Part shown: one piece after another, positions 48,120 through 60,257 of the stretch
Position numbering within the stretch: position 1 is the stretch's first letter
How the letters are laid out: the number at the start of each line of letters is the position of its first letter
Program-made: the position numbers and the translations under genes
Assembly (NCBI RefSeq): GCF_921293095.1
Contig: NC_060254.1
Location: forward strand, 110,322,917-110,386,916
DNA: 64,000 nucleotides
Direction of reading: 5' to 3'
From: Ischnura elegans
Taxonomy: Eukaryota; Arthropoda; Insecta; Odonata; Coenagrionidae
Notes under the pieces: generated by a model
The model's database searches: none
What the model was told of the DNA's origin: nothing
The model's input: only the letters and a program-made list of their open reading frames with translations

Positions 48120-50015
48120 ACATCCAGCAGAAATCCTAAATAAAGGGTCTAGCCGGTTAAGATGGTGAAAAGTGCCCCCAGATGTTTTGAAAAATATACA
48201 CTTAAAAAGCATCATAAATTACGTGTTTCCAATAAGTTTCAGGCCCTAACAATGGAAATTAACCCCCAAAAAAATTGAAACACGATTTTTCGTTTTTTTA
48301 GCCATAGCTCTAGTTTTTATTTTTGTAAAATCTTTTTCTTAATTTTAAAATGTATACATTAATACGTTCTACCATTTTGATTTTTTTTCAAAATTTTTTG
48401 ACCGAAAATCAAATTTTTGCAAAGTTTGAAATTTTCAAAATTAAATGAAAAATTTTAGGAAACAATAGACACGCCGAAAAATATGCTTTGTTACCCCTAC
48501 AACAAAGTATAATCCTGATTTTTTTTCAGATTTTTAAAATTGGTGGAACACTGTCAAAAACACGAATAACTGCTTTGCGCCTTTTGCATCTATGTATTCC
48601 AGGGGGATATTTGATTTTATTGTTGAGAGCAACGGTTGTTGATCAGTTTGTAATATTATTGATTAATAATAAAGATTAACATAAACAATGCCTATCGCAC
48701 TTTGATAACCATACTGTAGAGCTTTAAGTTCGTCTTCAAGGTTCCAAAACTACAACGTCTGCCAAAAATGATTTTTTTCCATATCTCCTGACTCTAATTA
48801 ACCATGAAGGTATCGCCAGAATTTGAGCCAATTTACTAGTTGTGCGACAATATGACTGAATATTTGGGGAACAGTTTTCGACGAAGCGATGACACTTAGT
48901 CCATGTTGATGCCAGTACAATAGGCTCTCTCTGATGCTTAATTTCTTAATCAGTACTAGGTGTTAAACAATACAGAGTCACGTGCATCACTGAGGGAGAA
49001 AATTATTCGGATAAATTGTTTATCTTTTCATATCTTTCGGAAAATTCATTTAAGCCATTCGAACATGGATTTAAGAATATCACTACACGTAATTCGAGTG
49101 AAAAAGTCCTCGTCCGGAATACGTCATTCTCAGCATCGACATCGTATTTTGAGAAATCTAAAAAAATGATAAGACCCCGAGGAGGTTAAAGAATTTTCGA
49201 GAGAGGAGATGCAAATCTCCCAGCCAGACATCAATTTCACGGCGTACGTATTTCCCACTGAGAGGACGACGACACGACGGTAGGACTTTGCGGCGAATGC
49301 ACACACTCCGTTGAGAGCGCAGATTCAACGCGACCCGGGAAGGTATTTGAAGGAGAGAAAAAACAACGTCGCTATGAAATTCGAAATGGCATTTCCTCAA
49401 AGGAAGCGCAGAAATGAGCGAATACGCATGCATGAAATGCCGCCTGAATTGAGACTTATGCCGTCACGACTCAAACCCCTCCCTCTATCCTCAGGTGACG
49501 CAAGGAATGCCGATGATCGGCTAATTGAGCCAAAACCATTGCTCAAAAAGCGGCGGTGAATTTATTTAATGAAAAATTAATGCCTACTTATATATCTTCT
49601 TCATTTTTTCTTTAAAAGAACATGGTACACGTACTGCAAAAATGCAAATTTTAAGTGAACTTATAACATTAAAAATGAAACAAAGAAGCTTTTTGCATAA
49701 CGAAATCAAACAGCAACAACACAAGTAACCAATACGGATATCTTCAGTATTTAGCTATATATATGGATGATGGATATTAAACGAGATAATGCCAACTGAG
49801 TAAAAATTTAAATTGAGTTAGAAAAGGGATTATTTTAAGCCGGGAAAAATCTTCGAATGTAAAGTTTCATCGGGAGAGACGACCTTAGGAGGACGCATTA
49901 CTAGACATAGATCGGTCGTAGTTTACCTCTTTTTGTGACTTATTTACTCTTTCCAAACTTATGCTACCTCACTGAAAAATTTGCAGCACATTAACGGGAA
50001 AAGGATAAAGCAGTA
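48120..50015. other. No gene recognised
   Basis: T/A-homopolymer-rich sequence at 48180-48560, then mixed sequence. ORFs on both strands at 49158-49559 overlap each other and resemble no known protein. Confidence 0.4.
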
Positions 50016-50017
50016 AA

Positions 50018-50455
50018 GACATCAGGAAGAGAATTTCGTAAGCAAAGGATGAGTTCATGAATAGGAAAGACCTGATGAGAGTTTCGTTGTGCAAAAAATT
50101 AAAGAAGTTTATCTGGAGTGTAGTGCTTTACGGTGCGGAAACATGGACACTCCGGAAGGAGGACGAGAAAAGATTGGTGGCGTTCGAGATGTGGGTGTAG
50201 CGAAGAATGTAGAAGGTGAAGTGGACGGAGAGGAGGAGGAACGAAGTGCTGGATATGGTGGTTGAGGAGAGGTATTTTCTTGATGAGATACGGAAGAGAC
50301 AGAAGTATTGGATGGTGCGAGTGGTGAGCTTAGAGGGGATGGTGAAAACAGTGTTGAAGGTGGAATGCTGATAAACGACAAAAGAGGAAGATAATAGGAT
50401 ATGTAGGTAGAATGAAAGAGAGAAGGCATTATTGTGAATTGAATAGGGAAGCTCA
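50018..50455 (+). pseudogene. Degenerate RTE-type LINE C-terminus (family of 10936-12075)
   Basis: The plus-strand reading with stops gives KAKDEFMNRKDLMRVSLCKKL, FIWSVVLYGAETWTLRKEDE, KRLVAFEMWV, KVKWTERRRNEVLDMVVEE and IRKRQKYWMVRVV. The order and words (WSV-LYGAETWTLRKED, FEMWVWRRM) identify the RTE-like C-terminal region. At least four in-frame stops. Confidence 0.78.
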
Positions 50456-50934
50456 TGAAGGGAGGGGATAATACCAGAATACTTCGTCAATACTCCAATC
50501 GGTAGAATATTTCAATAATAACATTGGAAACATTTTTGGGAGAAATATTCTAAATTTACGATACATAGACTTTGAGTACACACTATTCATACGCCGAAAA
50601 GTCCAACAAGATAGCGTAAATTTTAAGTTGGTGTTATTTAACGAAAGAAAAACATTCCGAGCGGAATGCCAATCATCTGAGAACCCGAGTGTGTTACCCC
50701 AAGAGTGGGAGAGAGGGACAGACAATGCAACAGTTTCCATGGCATTCGGGTGGGAGTAAAAAATCAACCAGTATACAGTAACACTCTCCAACTCCACGAC
50801 TCTTAATCAGAGGGAGTATTTTTATTAGATTTCCGATGCCTATCCTAGCTACCCTAGTCTCACAGCGATAGTTGCTACTAGGAGAAGGCCGATAAAGAAA
50901 TAAAGAAAGAGTACCCTGAATTACTCGACTTCTT

Positions 50935-51110
50935 TGCGACGCCAATCGACGCTATCGCAGAGCGCGCGTGTCACGGCAAGTCACGCCGCCGTTCGCGTGC
51001 GTGCTTGAGTGCGTCCGGGGGCATTGGGCTCCAGAGCAGCGCGCTCACTGCCATAGTTCCACGCGAGCTGATTCCCAGAAATAGCGACGCCGTCGAAGGC
51101 GCTCAAAGCA
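50935..51110. other. CpG-rich stretch
   Basis: Dense CpG (GCAGAGCGCGCGTGTCACGG, GCCGCCGTTCGCGTGCGTGC) in otherwise AT-rich DNA. Such a stretch could be a promoter or a recent insertion not yet depleted of CpG. No start or exon could be assigned. Confidence 0.3.
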
Positions 51111-51487
51111 CGCAAAAAAGTGACCTTTTGAGGGAGGGAAAACGAATATCACCGCAGGTAGAGACGCAAATTTGCATAAGCTCTTCTATCTGCTCAACGA
51201 GCAAAGATTACGCCAAACGTCTTGAGTTCTACCAATAGAGCTTAAGACAGAGAACGTGATAACTTGGAGGAAATCTAGTAATTGTCCAAAAATTAATCAC
51301 AGCCTTTGGATTTATGCTGTCACTGTAATTTTTTTAAATAATCGGCGTAAAACCTAAGCCAAGGTTCTGTTTGAATTTATAGCAAAAACGCATCATAAAA
51401 ATAAACATCACATAACAGATGAAACCCAACTCATGTTAGCGAATATTTCCATAATCATTTTTATATGAAACGTCACAGTTCGATTGA

Positions 51488-51674
51488 ATGGTTTGCGGCG
51501 TAACTTCGTGAAATTGCCTCATAATGGAATGAAAAAACTTTGTAAATTTCACATGAATTTTATTGGCACGACCAGTTTCATCGCTGCGCGACATCATCAG
51601 GTGATGATGTCGCGCAGCGATGAAACTGGTCGTGCCAATAAAATTCATGTGAAATTTACAAAGTTTTTTCATTC
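51488..51674 (-). mobile_element. Near-perfect palindromic retroposon-like insertion
   Basis: Direct repeats CGTCACAGTTCGATTGA (51471-51487 and 51675-51691, 17 of 17) enclose a 38-nt unpaired segment (51488-51525). A palindrome follows at 51526-51675 with 74-bp arms and only GG between them, and no mismatch was seen in the arms. Overlapping ORFs on both strands have almost the same amino acid sequence because the DNA is palindromic; they are not genes. The long exact duplication points to target-primed integration. Confidence 0.85.
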
Positions 51675-51794
51675 CGTCACAGTTCGATTGATCCGAACTC
51701 GAGATTCTTTGTTAGAACATGAGAGAACGTAATACGAAATATTGGCGTATAAATAGTACCAAAATACATCGTGTATACAGTCAAACATCTCTCT

Positions 51795-52015
51795 CTCTTT
51801 CAGTGGTGCAACTCGAAGGTTACCTTGGATACCTTAGGGTACAGCTAGCCATAGAATAAACCTCAGACATATGAATTTTAACATACAGAGGGTAGGGGGT
51901 CAGATTCCTTTCCCTGAGTCACTAAGCACTTTGAGGATATTTTCGTTTTATGATAGCCGAAGACTTCACTCGGGATTTGAACGTTGAACAGAATGAGTTA
52001 CAAGCGACCCCATTG
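51795..52015 (-). mobile_element. SINE group C, minus strand
   Basis: Minus strand: TTCAAATCCCGAGTG (box B), AATATCCTCAAAGTGC, GACTCAGGGAAAGGAA, GTCTGAGGTTTATTC and TAGCTGTACCCTAAGG. This is the same body order as the other group C copies. It starts 105 bp after the palindromic insertion. Confidence 0.7.
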
Positions 52016-52019
52016 TGCA

Positions 52020-53835
52020 TACCATCACTAATTATTATCATTACCACCTTCTCTGATTCGCGACTTGCCAAAAAAATCGCAAATAATTAAAGAAAGCTAA
52101 AGATTAGCAAAAGGCCTATTGCATATGTATAACATTGCATCGACATCGCATAAAGTGACAGAGAAAACAATTCTTAACAACACAGTGGAAGGAAGATGGA
52201 GCCCATTGAAATAGAGCATCCATTCCTCATTGGCGCTAAAATAAATGAAATTAGAACAGCTGAAATTCTATTGCTTGCGCTCTCATAGGTCAAGTCAAGG
52301 TGAAACTTCCACGTTCAGATGAAGTTGGATAAAAACCGATTCCTTCCAGAGCACTAGGAGTCAAAGTGGCCTTTGGAGATAAGGTAACATCGAAAATCAC
52401 TGCAAGCAATGACACCTTTGAACCACCACAGGCAATTTTGAGGTTACGCGACGGAAAACTCCAGATACAAAAAAATAACTGAATGCCAATACTGAAGGGA
52501 AGAAGGAATTTTCTCAATCCGCACTTAATTTTAGCCAGGGTTTGGCTGACAATATATTTTTAAGCCAAATCGCGTCCGCAGAGAAACGATATAACAACCA
52601 AACAATGGGACGGATGATGCCAAGATAAAAAGAAGGAAGGATTTTAAAACAGCTGTCTATGCTTTTTTAACCAGAGTCATAAAGTATATCCATTAAAGAG
52701 CTAAGGCCAACGACATTTGAATTGGAAATATTCTCTATTTGTGGCTCATTCTAGAATAAATGACGAATAAGGACACAAATTATGACGCGTCATAATAACC
52801 TTGCGTTTACAGAAAATATTTAACGATATAAAAATGGTTCAAATTCCTTCCGCCGGCATGCGAACAGAAATTACAACGGGATATTTTTGAAAAGGTATAA
52901 ATGTCCTCCTGAGTTTTCTGATTTACTTCCTGATATTCAATGCACATTTTCCGCATTATCGCAGATCTAATCCAAATTGAGAGGAACTGATTAATAGTTC
53001 AAGAATTAAGCGGGATAAAAATTAGTGCCGTAAGATTCTTTTTCCCACTCTCCAGTTACGTAATGTACTTCACTCTAGTATTCTTTAAATTAAAAGGATA
53101 ATACGTAATTGCAGGATTATATTTCCTAGGATTATTTTATTGGAGATCACAATAAAAATTAAGTAATTAAACTGAAAAAAGTAAACTAGAGATAGAATAT
53201 AACATTTTGAAGATCAAAAGCTTAACTCAGAGCACCAGGTAAATGGAATTTAATTTGATTCTGCATTTCGTTAATGCAAGGTGAAAAGTTATTTTCATGA
53301 TTTTTAGAGAAAAGATTTTTAAAATTTCCCACGGATAATTGCAGCCCTCGCTCAAGATCATACCTTTCCGTAGTGATAACAATCATTTTCCCCCGCGAAG
53401 CAAACGCAAAAGTGAAACCCTTTTCTCGTCACGACAGAAGGAGAGACATTTCTCGTGCGTGCGCTAGGAAGCGATTAAGGCCGATTGTTCTCTTTAAAGA
53501 ATGGGAGATCTGAGAGATTCTCAGACGACTCGCATAAACTAACTCAAAATATTTATTAAAGAAAAGGACTCAATGAGAAGCGTTTCAATTTCTATCATGA
53601 TAATTGGATTTACAGAACAACAAGCAAGCCTCAAAATTGATTAATATTGTATCGAAATACAATCGTAAAAATAGAGATGAAGAATGGCGTAGCTCGTCTG
53701 TTAAATAATATTTTCCGTTATTTTTTTAAGAAATATAATTTATAGGCATTCCCAGAATAGAAACATTTCCAAAACATCTGCTTTATTCACCGAAGCTATT
53801 TTCACCAATTGCAACAAATTGTTTTCAATGCATGC
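52020..53835. other. No gene recognised
   Basis: AT-rich, with short ORFs only. No termini or box B motifs noticed. Confidence 0.4.
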
Positions 53836-53837
53836 TG

Positions 53838-54120
53838 ATCGGGATCGGGTGGGCGTGGTGGCTTTCTTACCCAGTCGAACCGGGTTCAAATCCCAACGGT
53901 GGTGGATATTTTTCAGAGACCGACTAATCTCTGCTCGAGTGTTTTCCCGAGGGCATTTCAAGTGCAGCATTCCGTCCGTCGGATGGGTCGTTAAGCCGTG
54001 GTCCCCTTGGCGTCTCTCTTCAATAGCATCCTAATGGCGACGCCGAGTTTCTCTACAAGCTTTCTTCCCTACCCATCTCTCATGGCGCAAAAATTACCTC
54101 AGCTGCCGGTCGCCTCCTCC
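53838..54120 (+). mobile_element. SINE group B, uninterrupted copy
   Basis: tRNA-like head (GGGCGTGGTGGC, GGGTTCAAATCCCAACGG), then GACCGACTAATCTCTGC and the core CGTCCGTCGGATGGGTCG with TTAAGCCGTGG at about 53973-54001. The 3' end is TCATGGCGCAAAAATTACC, CAGCTGCCGGTCGCC. It serves as the reference for the split copy at 38288-38725. Confidence 0.78.
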
Positions 54121-54208
54121 AAATTCCAAGCCACCATAATTCCTACTAATTTCCCGACGTTCGATTAGCCTAGAGAGGATGTAGAGAGGGGTACATTTCG
54201 AATATGCC

Positions 54209-54325
54209 ACAGAGAAAAAATTTGTTCGCCTAATGGCATTCTCTGGGAAATTTGCGCACGATTTGTGCATTTCGAGAGACTCCGTAAGGTTATGACCGCG
54301 GTTAGTCTCGGTATACTTAAATTGG
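54209..54325 (+). mobile_element. SINE group D remnant
   Basis: CACAGAGAAAAAATTTGTTCGCC (an inverted body piece), a short spacer, then TTTGTGCATTTCGAGAGACTCCG and CGGTTAGTCTCGGTATACTTAA. The last two segments equal the tail of the inverted SINE at 60892-61129. The head is lost. Confidence 0.65.
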
Positions 54326-55253
54326 GTTACATTTCGTTTGAAGAATAGTAGATTGACCAATCGGAGTTTGGAAGCAGTTAAAACCATGGCTTCCACGAAA
54401 AAAATTACAATAAAGCCAACTTTTTCTAACTTTGAGAGAAAGTTCAACGTCACTTTTTCATTAAACATCTCACGCATTAGTCATGTCCAAACTTAAATTG
54501 GTCATGTATAACTCTCACTTACAGCCCAAAAGGTCACGCATTCGCGAATGAAAAATAATTTTCGTGAAATTTTCAAAATAAGACCTTTTTCGTTCTCAAC
54601 CGCCGCTAAAGTTACTGCACTTTCCACAAATGCATTTGGATGTGCCATTAAAAATCCGAAAGCCAATGGGCAATAATTACGTATGCGAAGATAACATGTG
54701 TTTGAGTTGAGTTTTATTTTTAAAACATGTTGGAGTATTCGTCATGAGAGTGGCGTGAAACAATAAAACTTTTTAAAATCTACCCGCAGTTATTTTAGTA
54801 CTAGTTGCTAAGTAGTACGATAAATGAGGAAAATATACATAAGTTAAACTAAATTGGCGGAGTAGTCGACCCAAACGGCTGAAATTCCATTCTGATACAT
54901 TTAAAAAAAAAACAATTAGGAAGCACAATATGTTAGACACATAGCTTGACTTGGCAACCAGTATCGACGCGAAGTCAAGCGCGACTTCCGACTTCTCCAT
55001 TTAAACAATATTTGGGAAAAGTCGCAATCAGATTTTACATTGGTATCGCGCATTGGCCGCGGAATCTTGGATCACACAAATATTTCTCCTTCTTTCTTAA
55101 ATGAAAAAGCGCACGCTAAAACGAGGTGGGCGGGTGATAATAAAAAAAACAAGTGAAGGCAGCATGCACGCAAACGCTTTCACGGGCAGCGCATGCTTCT
55201 TGCTCGGTGCGGAGATTAAGGGCAATATTTCTCCCTCCACCCTCCAACCCCTT

Positions 55254-55270
55254 CCCCCCCCCCCCCCCCC
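55254..55270. repeat. Poly(C) run
   Basis: Seventeen consecutive C residues. They lengthen an overlapping plus-strand ORF (55101-55493) that is not believed. Confidence 0.95.
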
Positions 55271-55319
55271 TGAATGCGCAACAGTCGCCTCAGCAGCCGC
55301 GAAACAAAGGCCGAGCATA

Positions 55320-55475
55320 ACGAGCAACGCAACAGAGGCGCTTCAAAACCTCCGACGCAAATTGAAAATTGGAACTATAGCGACATTTCATACCCATGCC
55401 AAAATTGCAAAAACCAACAGTAAATATTCACAAATAATTTCTCGAACGACCACGAATGCGCCAATCACCTATGAG
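55320..55475. repeat. Direct repeat, first unit (second at 55987-56120)
   Basis: CAGAGGCGCTTCAAAACCTCC, CAAAATTGCAAA, TAAATATTCA and ATAATTTCT recur in order at 55987-56120 with moderate divergence. A decayed LINE fragment (55500-55905) lies between the two units. Confidence 0.6.
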
Positions 55476-55499
55476 GAGAAGAGTAGAAGTTGATCACCC

Positions 55500-55905
55500 A
55501 AGGTCTTGGCTAAGAGTGCAGCTTGATTCAATGAACGATAATGTTTCTGAAGACTTTACTAGTGACCAAACGTCGCAGCCGCAGAGTATTAGAGGTTTTG
55601 GTATAGTCTTATAGATCCCGATTTTGATTTTCTTACTAATTTTAAGTAATTTACTGCTCAGCAGCTTTTTTAGGCCCCAGTAGCTGCTAACTGCTGTTTT
55701 AATTCTACATAGAATTCCATTTTATTCTCTATTATTACTGACTATTAATTTACCGAAATATTTAAATACATTCGTCAAATTAAACTTACAGCACTTTTAA
55801 TGGCGGTACTTCATTCACCGCTTCCCTATATAATTTCATGTATCGTGTCTTAAATTTGCTTGCTATCTGTCCAGCTTTCATGGCGCTTCTAATATTAAGC
55901 TTCCT
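55500..55905 (-). pseudogene. Degenerate LINE C-terminal region
   Basis: Minus-strand readings: NIRSAMKAGQIASKFKTRYM, KLYREAVNEVPPL, then KTAVSSYWGLKKLLSSKLL, KISKKIKIGIYKTIPKPLIL and CDVWSLVKSSETLSFI. This matches segment by segment the copy at 39030-39680 (RTYMKIC..VNE.PPL, LLSSKLFGKKTKIRIY). Several stops and small deletions. Confidence 0.68.
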
Positions 55906-55986
55906 TTCAATGGAAAAAAATAGATTGAAAAAACAGTGATATTGCTGCCCAAATAATATCAAGCATAAACAACGCGACTAACTTGG

Positions 55987-56120
55987 CAGAGGGGATCGCT
56001 TCAAAACCTCCAAATCACATTGAACATTGCAATATAGAGCAACATTGTCAAAATTGCAAACCAAGATTAAATATTCAAACACACACATAATTTCTTGACT
56101 GACCAAGATTTTGCCACCAA
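55987..56120. repeat. Direct repeat, second unit
   Basis: Matches 55320-55475: GAGGGGATCGCTTCAAAACC, TGTCAAAATTGCAAACC, TTAAATATTCAAAC, CATAATTTCTTGA. It is either a segmental duplication or two copies of one dispersed repeat. Confidence 0.6.
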
Positions 56121-56529
56121 TACTACTTCTTTTTAATTTTGACACATAGATATTACACTAATTTCCACAAACTCCAAAGCTTCATACGATTATCTTGGAA
56201 CATTCAGTGCTTCGCCGTTCCATTCCGGTTGTACTACAACATAAATACGGAAATGAATATGGGAGGTTGGTAGGAATGCCATAAAAAATTAACCGAGCTC
56301 AGTATCACTGGCTCTATAAAAACGTTGAACGCCACGATTTATTCCGATTATATCAAATTTCTCTTAGTCAATTTGCAATAATCGGAAAAGTAGAATAAAC
56401 ACGAACTATTTTAATATGATATAAATCCAAAAAACACTTGATTAAATCCAGAGAAACATTAGTGGCAGACCCCTGACGAAGCTATTATTATTCAAGCGTG
56501 TTGTGGTAAGATTTTCTAATTAAAATTAA

Positions 56530-57005
56530 AAGAGAGCTGCTATTCCGCATTCGGACTCCCACGCCTTGAATATACAGCCAGAAAATGGGATCCAGCACTC
56601 AAAGACTTATTTCGTGAACTTAATAAAATACAAAGCTGAATGATTCGGCAAAAACTGCAACGGGCGTACAGAGAGCGTAACACGGATGTCGGGCGAATTA
56701 GGCGGCGTGCCGCTGGAGACTCGGAGGCTGCGCGCTAGGCTTGGATCGCTTGAGAAATTGAGAATAGATATGTTTCAGAGCGACATGGAGTACATTTCTA
56801 CGTTCGACAGAAACGATAAATAAAGAGAGGTATTTTTTCCATCATATCGATGTGGGAATAAGTTTTTTCCCCACGCAATAAAGGACTTTAGTAAATGCTA
56901 GTCGTAATTTCGTTAGAGAATTTACTTTTTATTTCATAAATGGCTGGTGTCCTAACACACCCTCCACACGCCTATTGAGATCGCTCGCGGATTAGTAAGA
57001 AGATG
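56530..57005 (+). mobile_element. CR1/L2-like LINE 3' end, plus strand
   Basis: The plus-strand reading gives LEYTARKWDPALKDLFREL and NKIQS, then, with shifts, an RRAAGDSEAARL-like stretch. The last part is SFFP-RTIKDFSK-like, overlapping CAATAAAGGACTTTAGTAAATGC, GGCTGGTGTCCTAACACACC and ACACGCCTATTGAGATCGCT. Only the far C-terminus and 3' end are present. Relatives are at 46561-46985 and 59210-59351. Confidence 0.78.
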
Positions 57006-57009
57006 TTGA

Positions 57010-58250
57010 TGAATATCCCGTGACTGATAAAAAAAACACCAATGTCGTCACATGAAATACGTCTATATAAAAACGCCATGGCAACCTGCGTGTTAAGTGG
57101 ATAAGTATTTCGATATACATATTAAAATTGTTTAAAACAAGTAGTTACCCGTGAAATGTACTTCCTCATCAAAATTATTTTAGAAATTTTGGAAAGAGAG
57201 GTCACGCACGAGTACCTGTTGAATTGGAAATGTAAAACATTGGAGACGCTGTAACGTATTCCAGCGGTAGCTCTCTCATGGGATAGTTGTCTCACTTAGT
57301 GGGTTGATAGTGACGCAGTTATATGCGTGATATGCAGAACACGCAGTGTGTTTGCCGAAACACAGAGAATTTCTTCGAGCACAACCGAGAGTTCCTGCGG
57401 CAGCTAAAAACACACAAATTCGCGCATTGTACGAGTATTCCCGGGAAAATTTAAGCACTAAATAAATTCAGTCGACACTTATTTCTCCTGTCAAGACCAT
57501 GGTGCGCAAAAATCGTCAACAAATATCCCCAATATCTTCCTTCTCCCTTATATCTATCACATAAAAGTGCCTAAAAGGCTTTCATCCGAGAAAAAATTTC
57601 TACTAAACGGCAATTATTTACCTCGATCATACAGAAAAATCTCTTTCACAACGTTGCAAGTATCTACGAGTATATGGAAAGTTGATAGTAATTTAATCTT
57701 CTCCCGGGCTAGATATCGACTTCGCAGGAACACTTCACTCGGCTGTAGGCTGCGTAGGGTAGAGAATGAACTCATTCAAATTACTGAAAAAATATTCTTT
57801 TTGAAAATTCAACACGCAGAGGCCAACGTTAATGTGGTCAGTGGTAAGTAGAAAAAAATACCATTTCTCTAAGAAGAGAAGTGGGGGGAAGGAGAAGTCA
57901 CCGAAAAATTTGGTAATTTTCCACGACAAATTTTACTTCCGAAAGGTTTAGATGGATTTTATATCATCCCCCAACATAGTAACCATAGGGTAAATAAAAA
58001 CAAATGCGTTCAAGGTGTCCGCGTAGAAACCAAAATCTGAGGCCGAGGTTGAAACATCTCGCTTCGGTATTATTTCGAGAAATGTGAAATTGACTTTACG
58101 ATCGAATTTGCAAGAATCGTGATATTTATAATTCATTTTGAACATTAAATCCACCGGAAATAAAATTTTAAATCGAAGCAATTGTTTGAATGAATAAATC
58201 CGAGCCATTTAAGTCAAAAAATTATCTCGAGTTTTGCCATTTCAATATCG
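57010..58250. other. No gene recognised
   Basis: Mixed AT-rich sequence. The ORF at 57567-57851 (+) is the longest at 94 codons, with basic, low-information composition and no recognisable motif. Confidence 0.4.
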
Positions 58251-58258
58251 GTCACATT

Positions 58259-59013
58259 CAGGGTTGATAAAAATGACGATTTTTTTCAAAAAAATCATTT
58301 TTGATGATTTTTTTATTTAAATCAGATTTTAATGATTTAAATCGGATTTTAATGATTTGAATCGGATTTTAATGATTTAAATGAGATTTTTATGATTCCC
58401 CATTCGTCAAAAATTCAGTTATTTGCAAAACTATTTGGGCAGCATATTGGAGAATGATCGTATGCAGAAACAATAAGAGGCAACATACTCTAAACTTAAC
58501 ACAACATTTAGTCAATCAGGGGAGAGAACTATGGAAATGCCAATGGTATCAAATTAAAAATTACACCAGCATAATATAAAATTGCCATTGGAAGTATCAA
58601 ATGTGCAATATTATGCGGTTCTAAAGCATATGAAGTTTAGAAAAATTCTGTAATTGCAACTTTGTATGGTGCCTACGCTTAGAAGTTAAATCAGAATACA
58701 ATTTTTTTTCAACGGCTACACTAGTATTCTAACCAAAGCCATTTTTTTAAATTTTCATGTTACATGCATTCCTACAGTATCATTTCTATTTAAGAGCCAC
58801 CATTGTGCTGATAACTGTCGATTCACTGTATTAATTAAGAAATAAAAATCAAAATTATACACTTACAGCTTCCTTTTCTTGACTCTTTAAAAATCAAACA
58901 TATAGATCACATTATGATTTAAATCACCTGAATTTTTAAAATAAAAATCAAGTGATTTAAAGCGTGATTTAAATCATGATTTAAATCAAAGTGATTTAAA
59001 TCAATCAACCCTG
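58259..59013. mobile_element. hAT-like element with exact 8-bp duplication GTCACATT
   Basis: A 755-bp element between GTCACATT (58251-58258) and GTCACATT (59014-59021). Its ends are CAGGGTTGAT and ATCAACCCTG. Just inside both ends are many GATTTAAATC-type repeats (58310-58400 and 58910-59003) that can fold and could serve as subterminal binding sites. No transposase frame, so non-autonomous. Confidence 0.88.
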
Positions 59014-59209
59014 GTCACATTAGCAGGAGAGGATTATCCATCTTGTTTATACATACTCCGAGGGTTAAACTGCATCTAAATCGGCCGGGAATATTATTTT
59101 TGTGGATATTCCCAGCTATTTTTTCAAATGCGTCCAAATTCCAACAGAGTCAGCCAAGACAGTCTTTCAAGTTTCACTTTTCCGTTTCTATCACGAATTT
59201 AATTCGTTT

Positions 59210-59351
59210 TTCCCCCCAACCATAAAGGACTTTAATAAATACTAGCCCCAACTTCGTAGAGCACTTAATTTTTTATGCCTAGACGGCTGGTGTCCTAACA
59301 CCCCCTGCCACACGCCTTTTAGGCGGCTTGCGGGGTGTTATGTAGATGTAT
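59210..59351 (+). mobile_element. CR1/L2-like LINE extreme 3' end
   Basis: CATAAAGGACTTTAATAAATAC, CGGCTGGTGTCCTAACACC, CACACGCCTTTTAGGCGGC and TTGCGGGGTGTTATGTAGATG agree with the ends of the other two copies. Only about 140 bp remain. Confidence 0.72.
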
Positions 59352-60257
59352 ATTTCAAGTTAAATCGTTTATTTTACTAAGTCTAATTGTTTATTTAGAA
59401 TTGATCGTTTGTTAATTTTATGTGCATCCCCAATAGCAGCAAAAGTAGTGCACCCCAGCCGAGAAATAAGCCATCCGTTCCGTGACCCCCCTTAGGACAC
59501 GGCCCGCAACGAACGAATCTCGGCGGCCCCCCCGGAGTCGATGCAACGAACGCGCAAACGTATAATTAAATGCGAACCCCGCTTGCGCTGAAAAAAAGCG
59601 TTTGGGTGGAGTGGATCGAGAGGATTTGGGTAGGGCCTGATTATCGCAAGGCACGCGACGGTTGAGGAGGGCAGGCAAGTTTGTGCAAAGGCTTAAGCTG
59701 GACTTTGACTGTAATTAGTGCACCAGAAATCAGGATTGCAGATCGATCGAATCAATTTCGTGCGCAGCATGCCGGTCAAACGAGTCTTCAGAGCTCAAGG
59801 AAGTCGAAATCGAGGAAGTTGAAATGAACTGGAGGTAACGTCGAGGGCTGCTTTGCGTGGCACTAATGTAGGTCCACCCTGGCAGTTCATGCATGGAATT
59901 CATCAAGTTGTACTCTAAGCCAAGTACATACACGGTGGGTCAACTTCTATTCTCCTAAACATAGATGACTCGCACCTCAAACGAAAAAACTGTGACGGAA
60001 ATATTCATTCTTCATAACTTTAATCGGCATTCGGATTTTGCTGCCTTGTAACGCTTACACTTCGCTGCAATGGTTTTGTGACGCTTTCAATTCTCTTCCG
60101 GTTTCAAAGGTTCCGACTGCAACCACGTTAATTTTGAGAAATATAATTTCAAATTCTATCTCTTGTTTAATGAGACCATTAAATTAAACAAAGTAATATT
60201 TGATAATCTGTATATTTGTTTTGCTCAAATTGCAGACAACAAAATTTTCATAATCTC

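Noticed and set aside
50109..50490. Minus-strand ORFs of 115 and 120 codons
   Set aside because: Antisense to the decayed plus-strand LINE C-terminus at 50018-50455; serine/proline-rich from the purine-rich complement.
51436..51732. Two overlapping ORFs with nearly the same protein on opposite strands
   Set aside because: Produced by the perfect palindrome at 51526-51675, not by coding selection.
55101..55493. 130-codon plus-strand ORF
   Set aside because: It runs through a 17-C tract and a dispersed repeat; the proline run reflects the homopolymer. No family resemblance.
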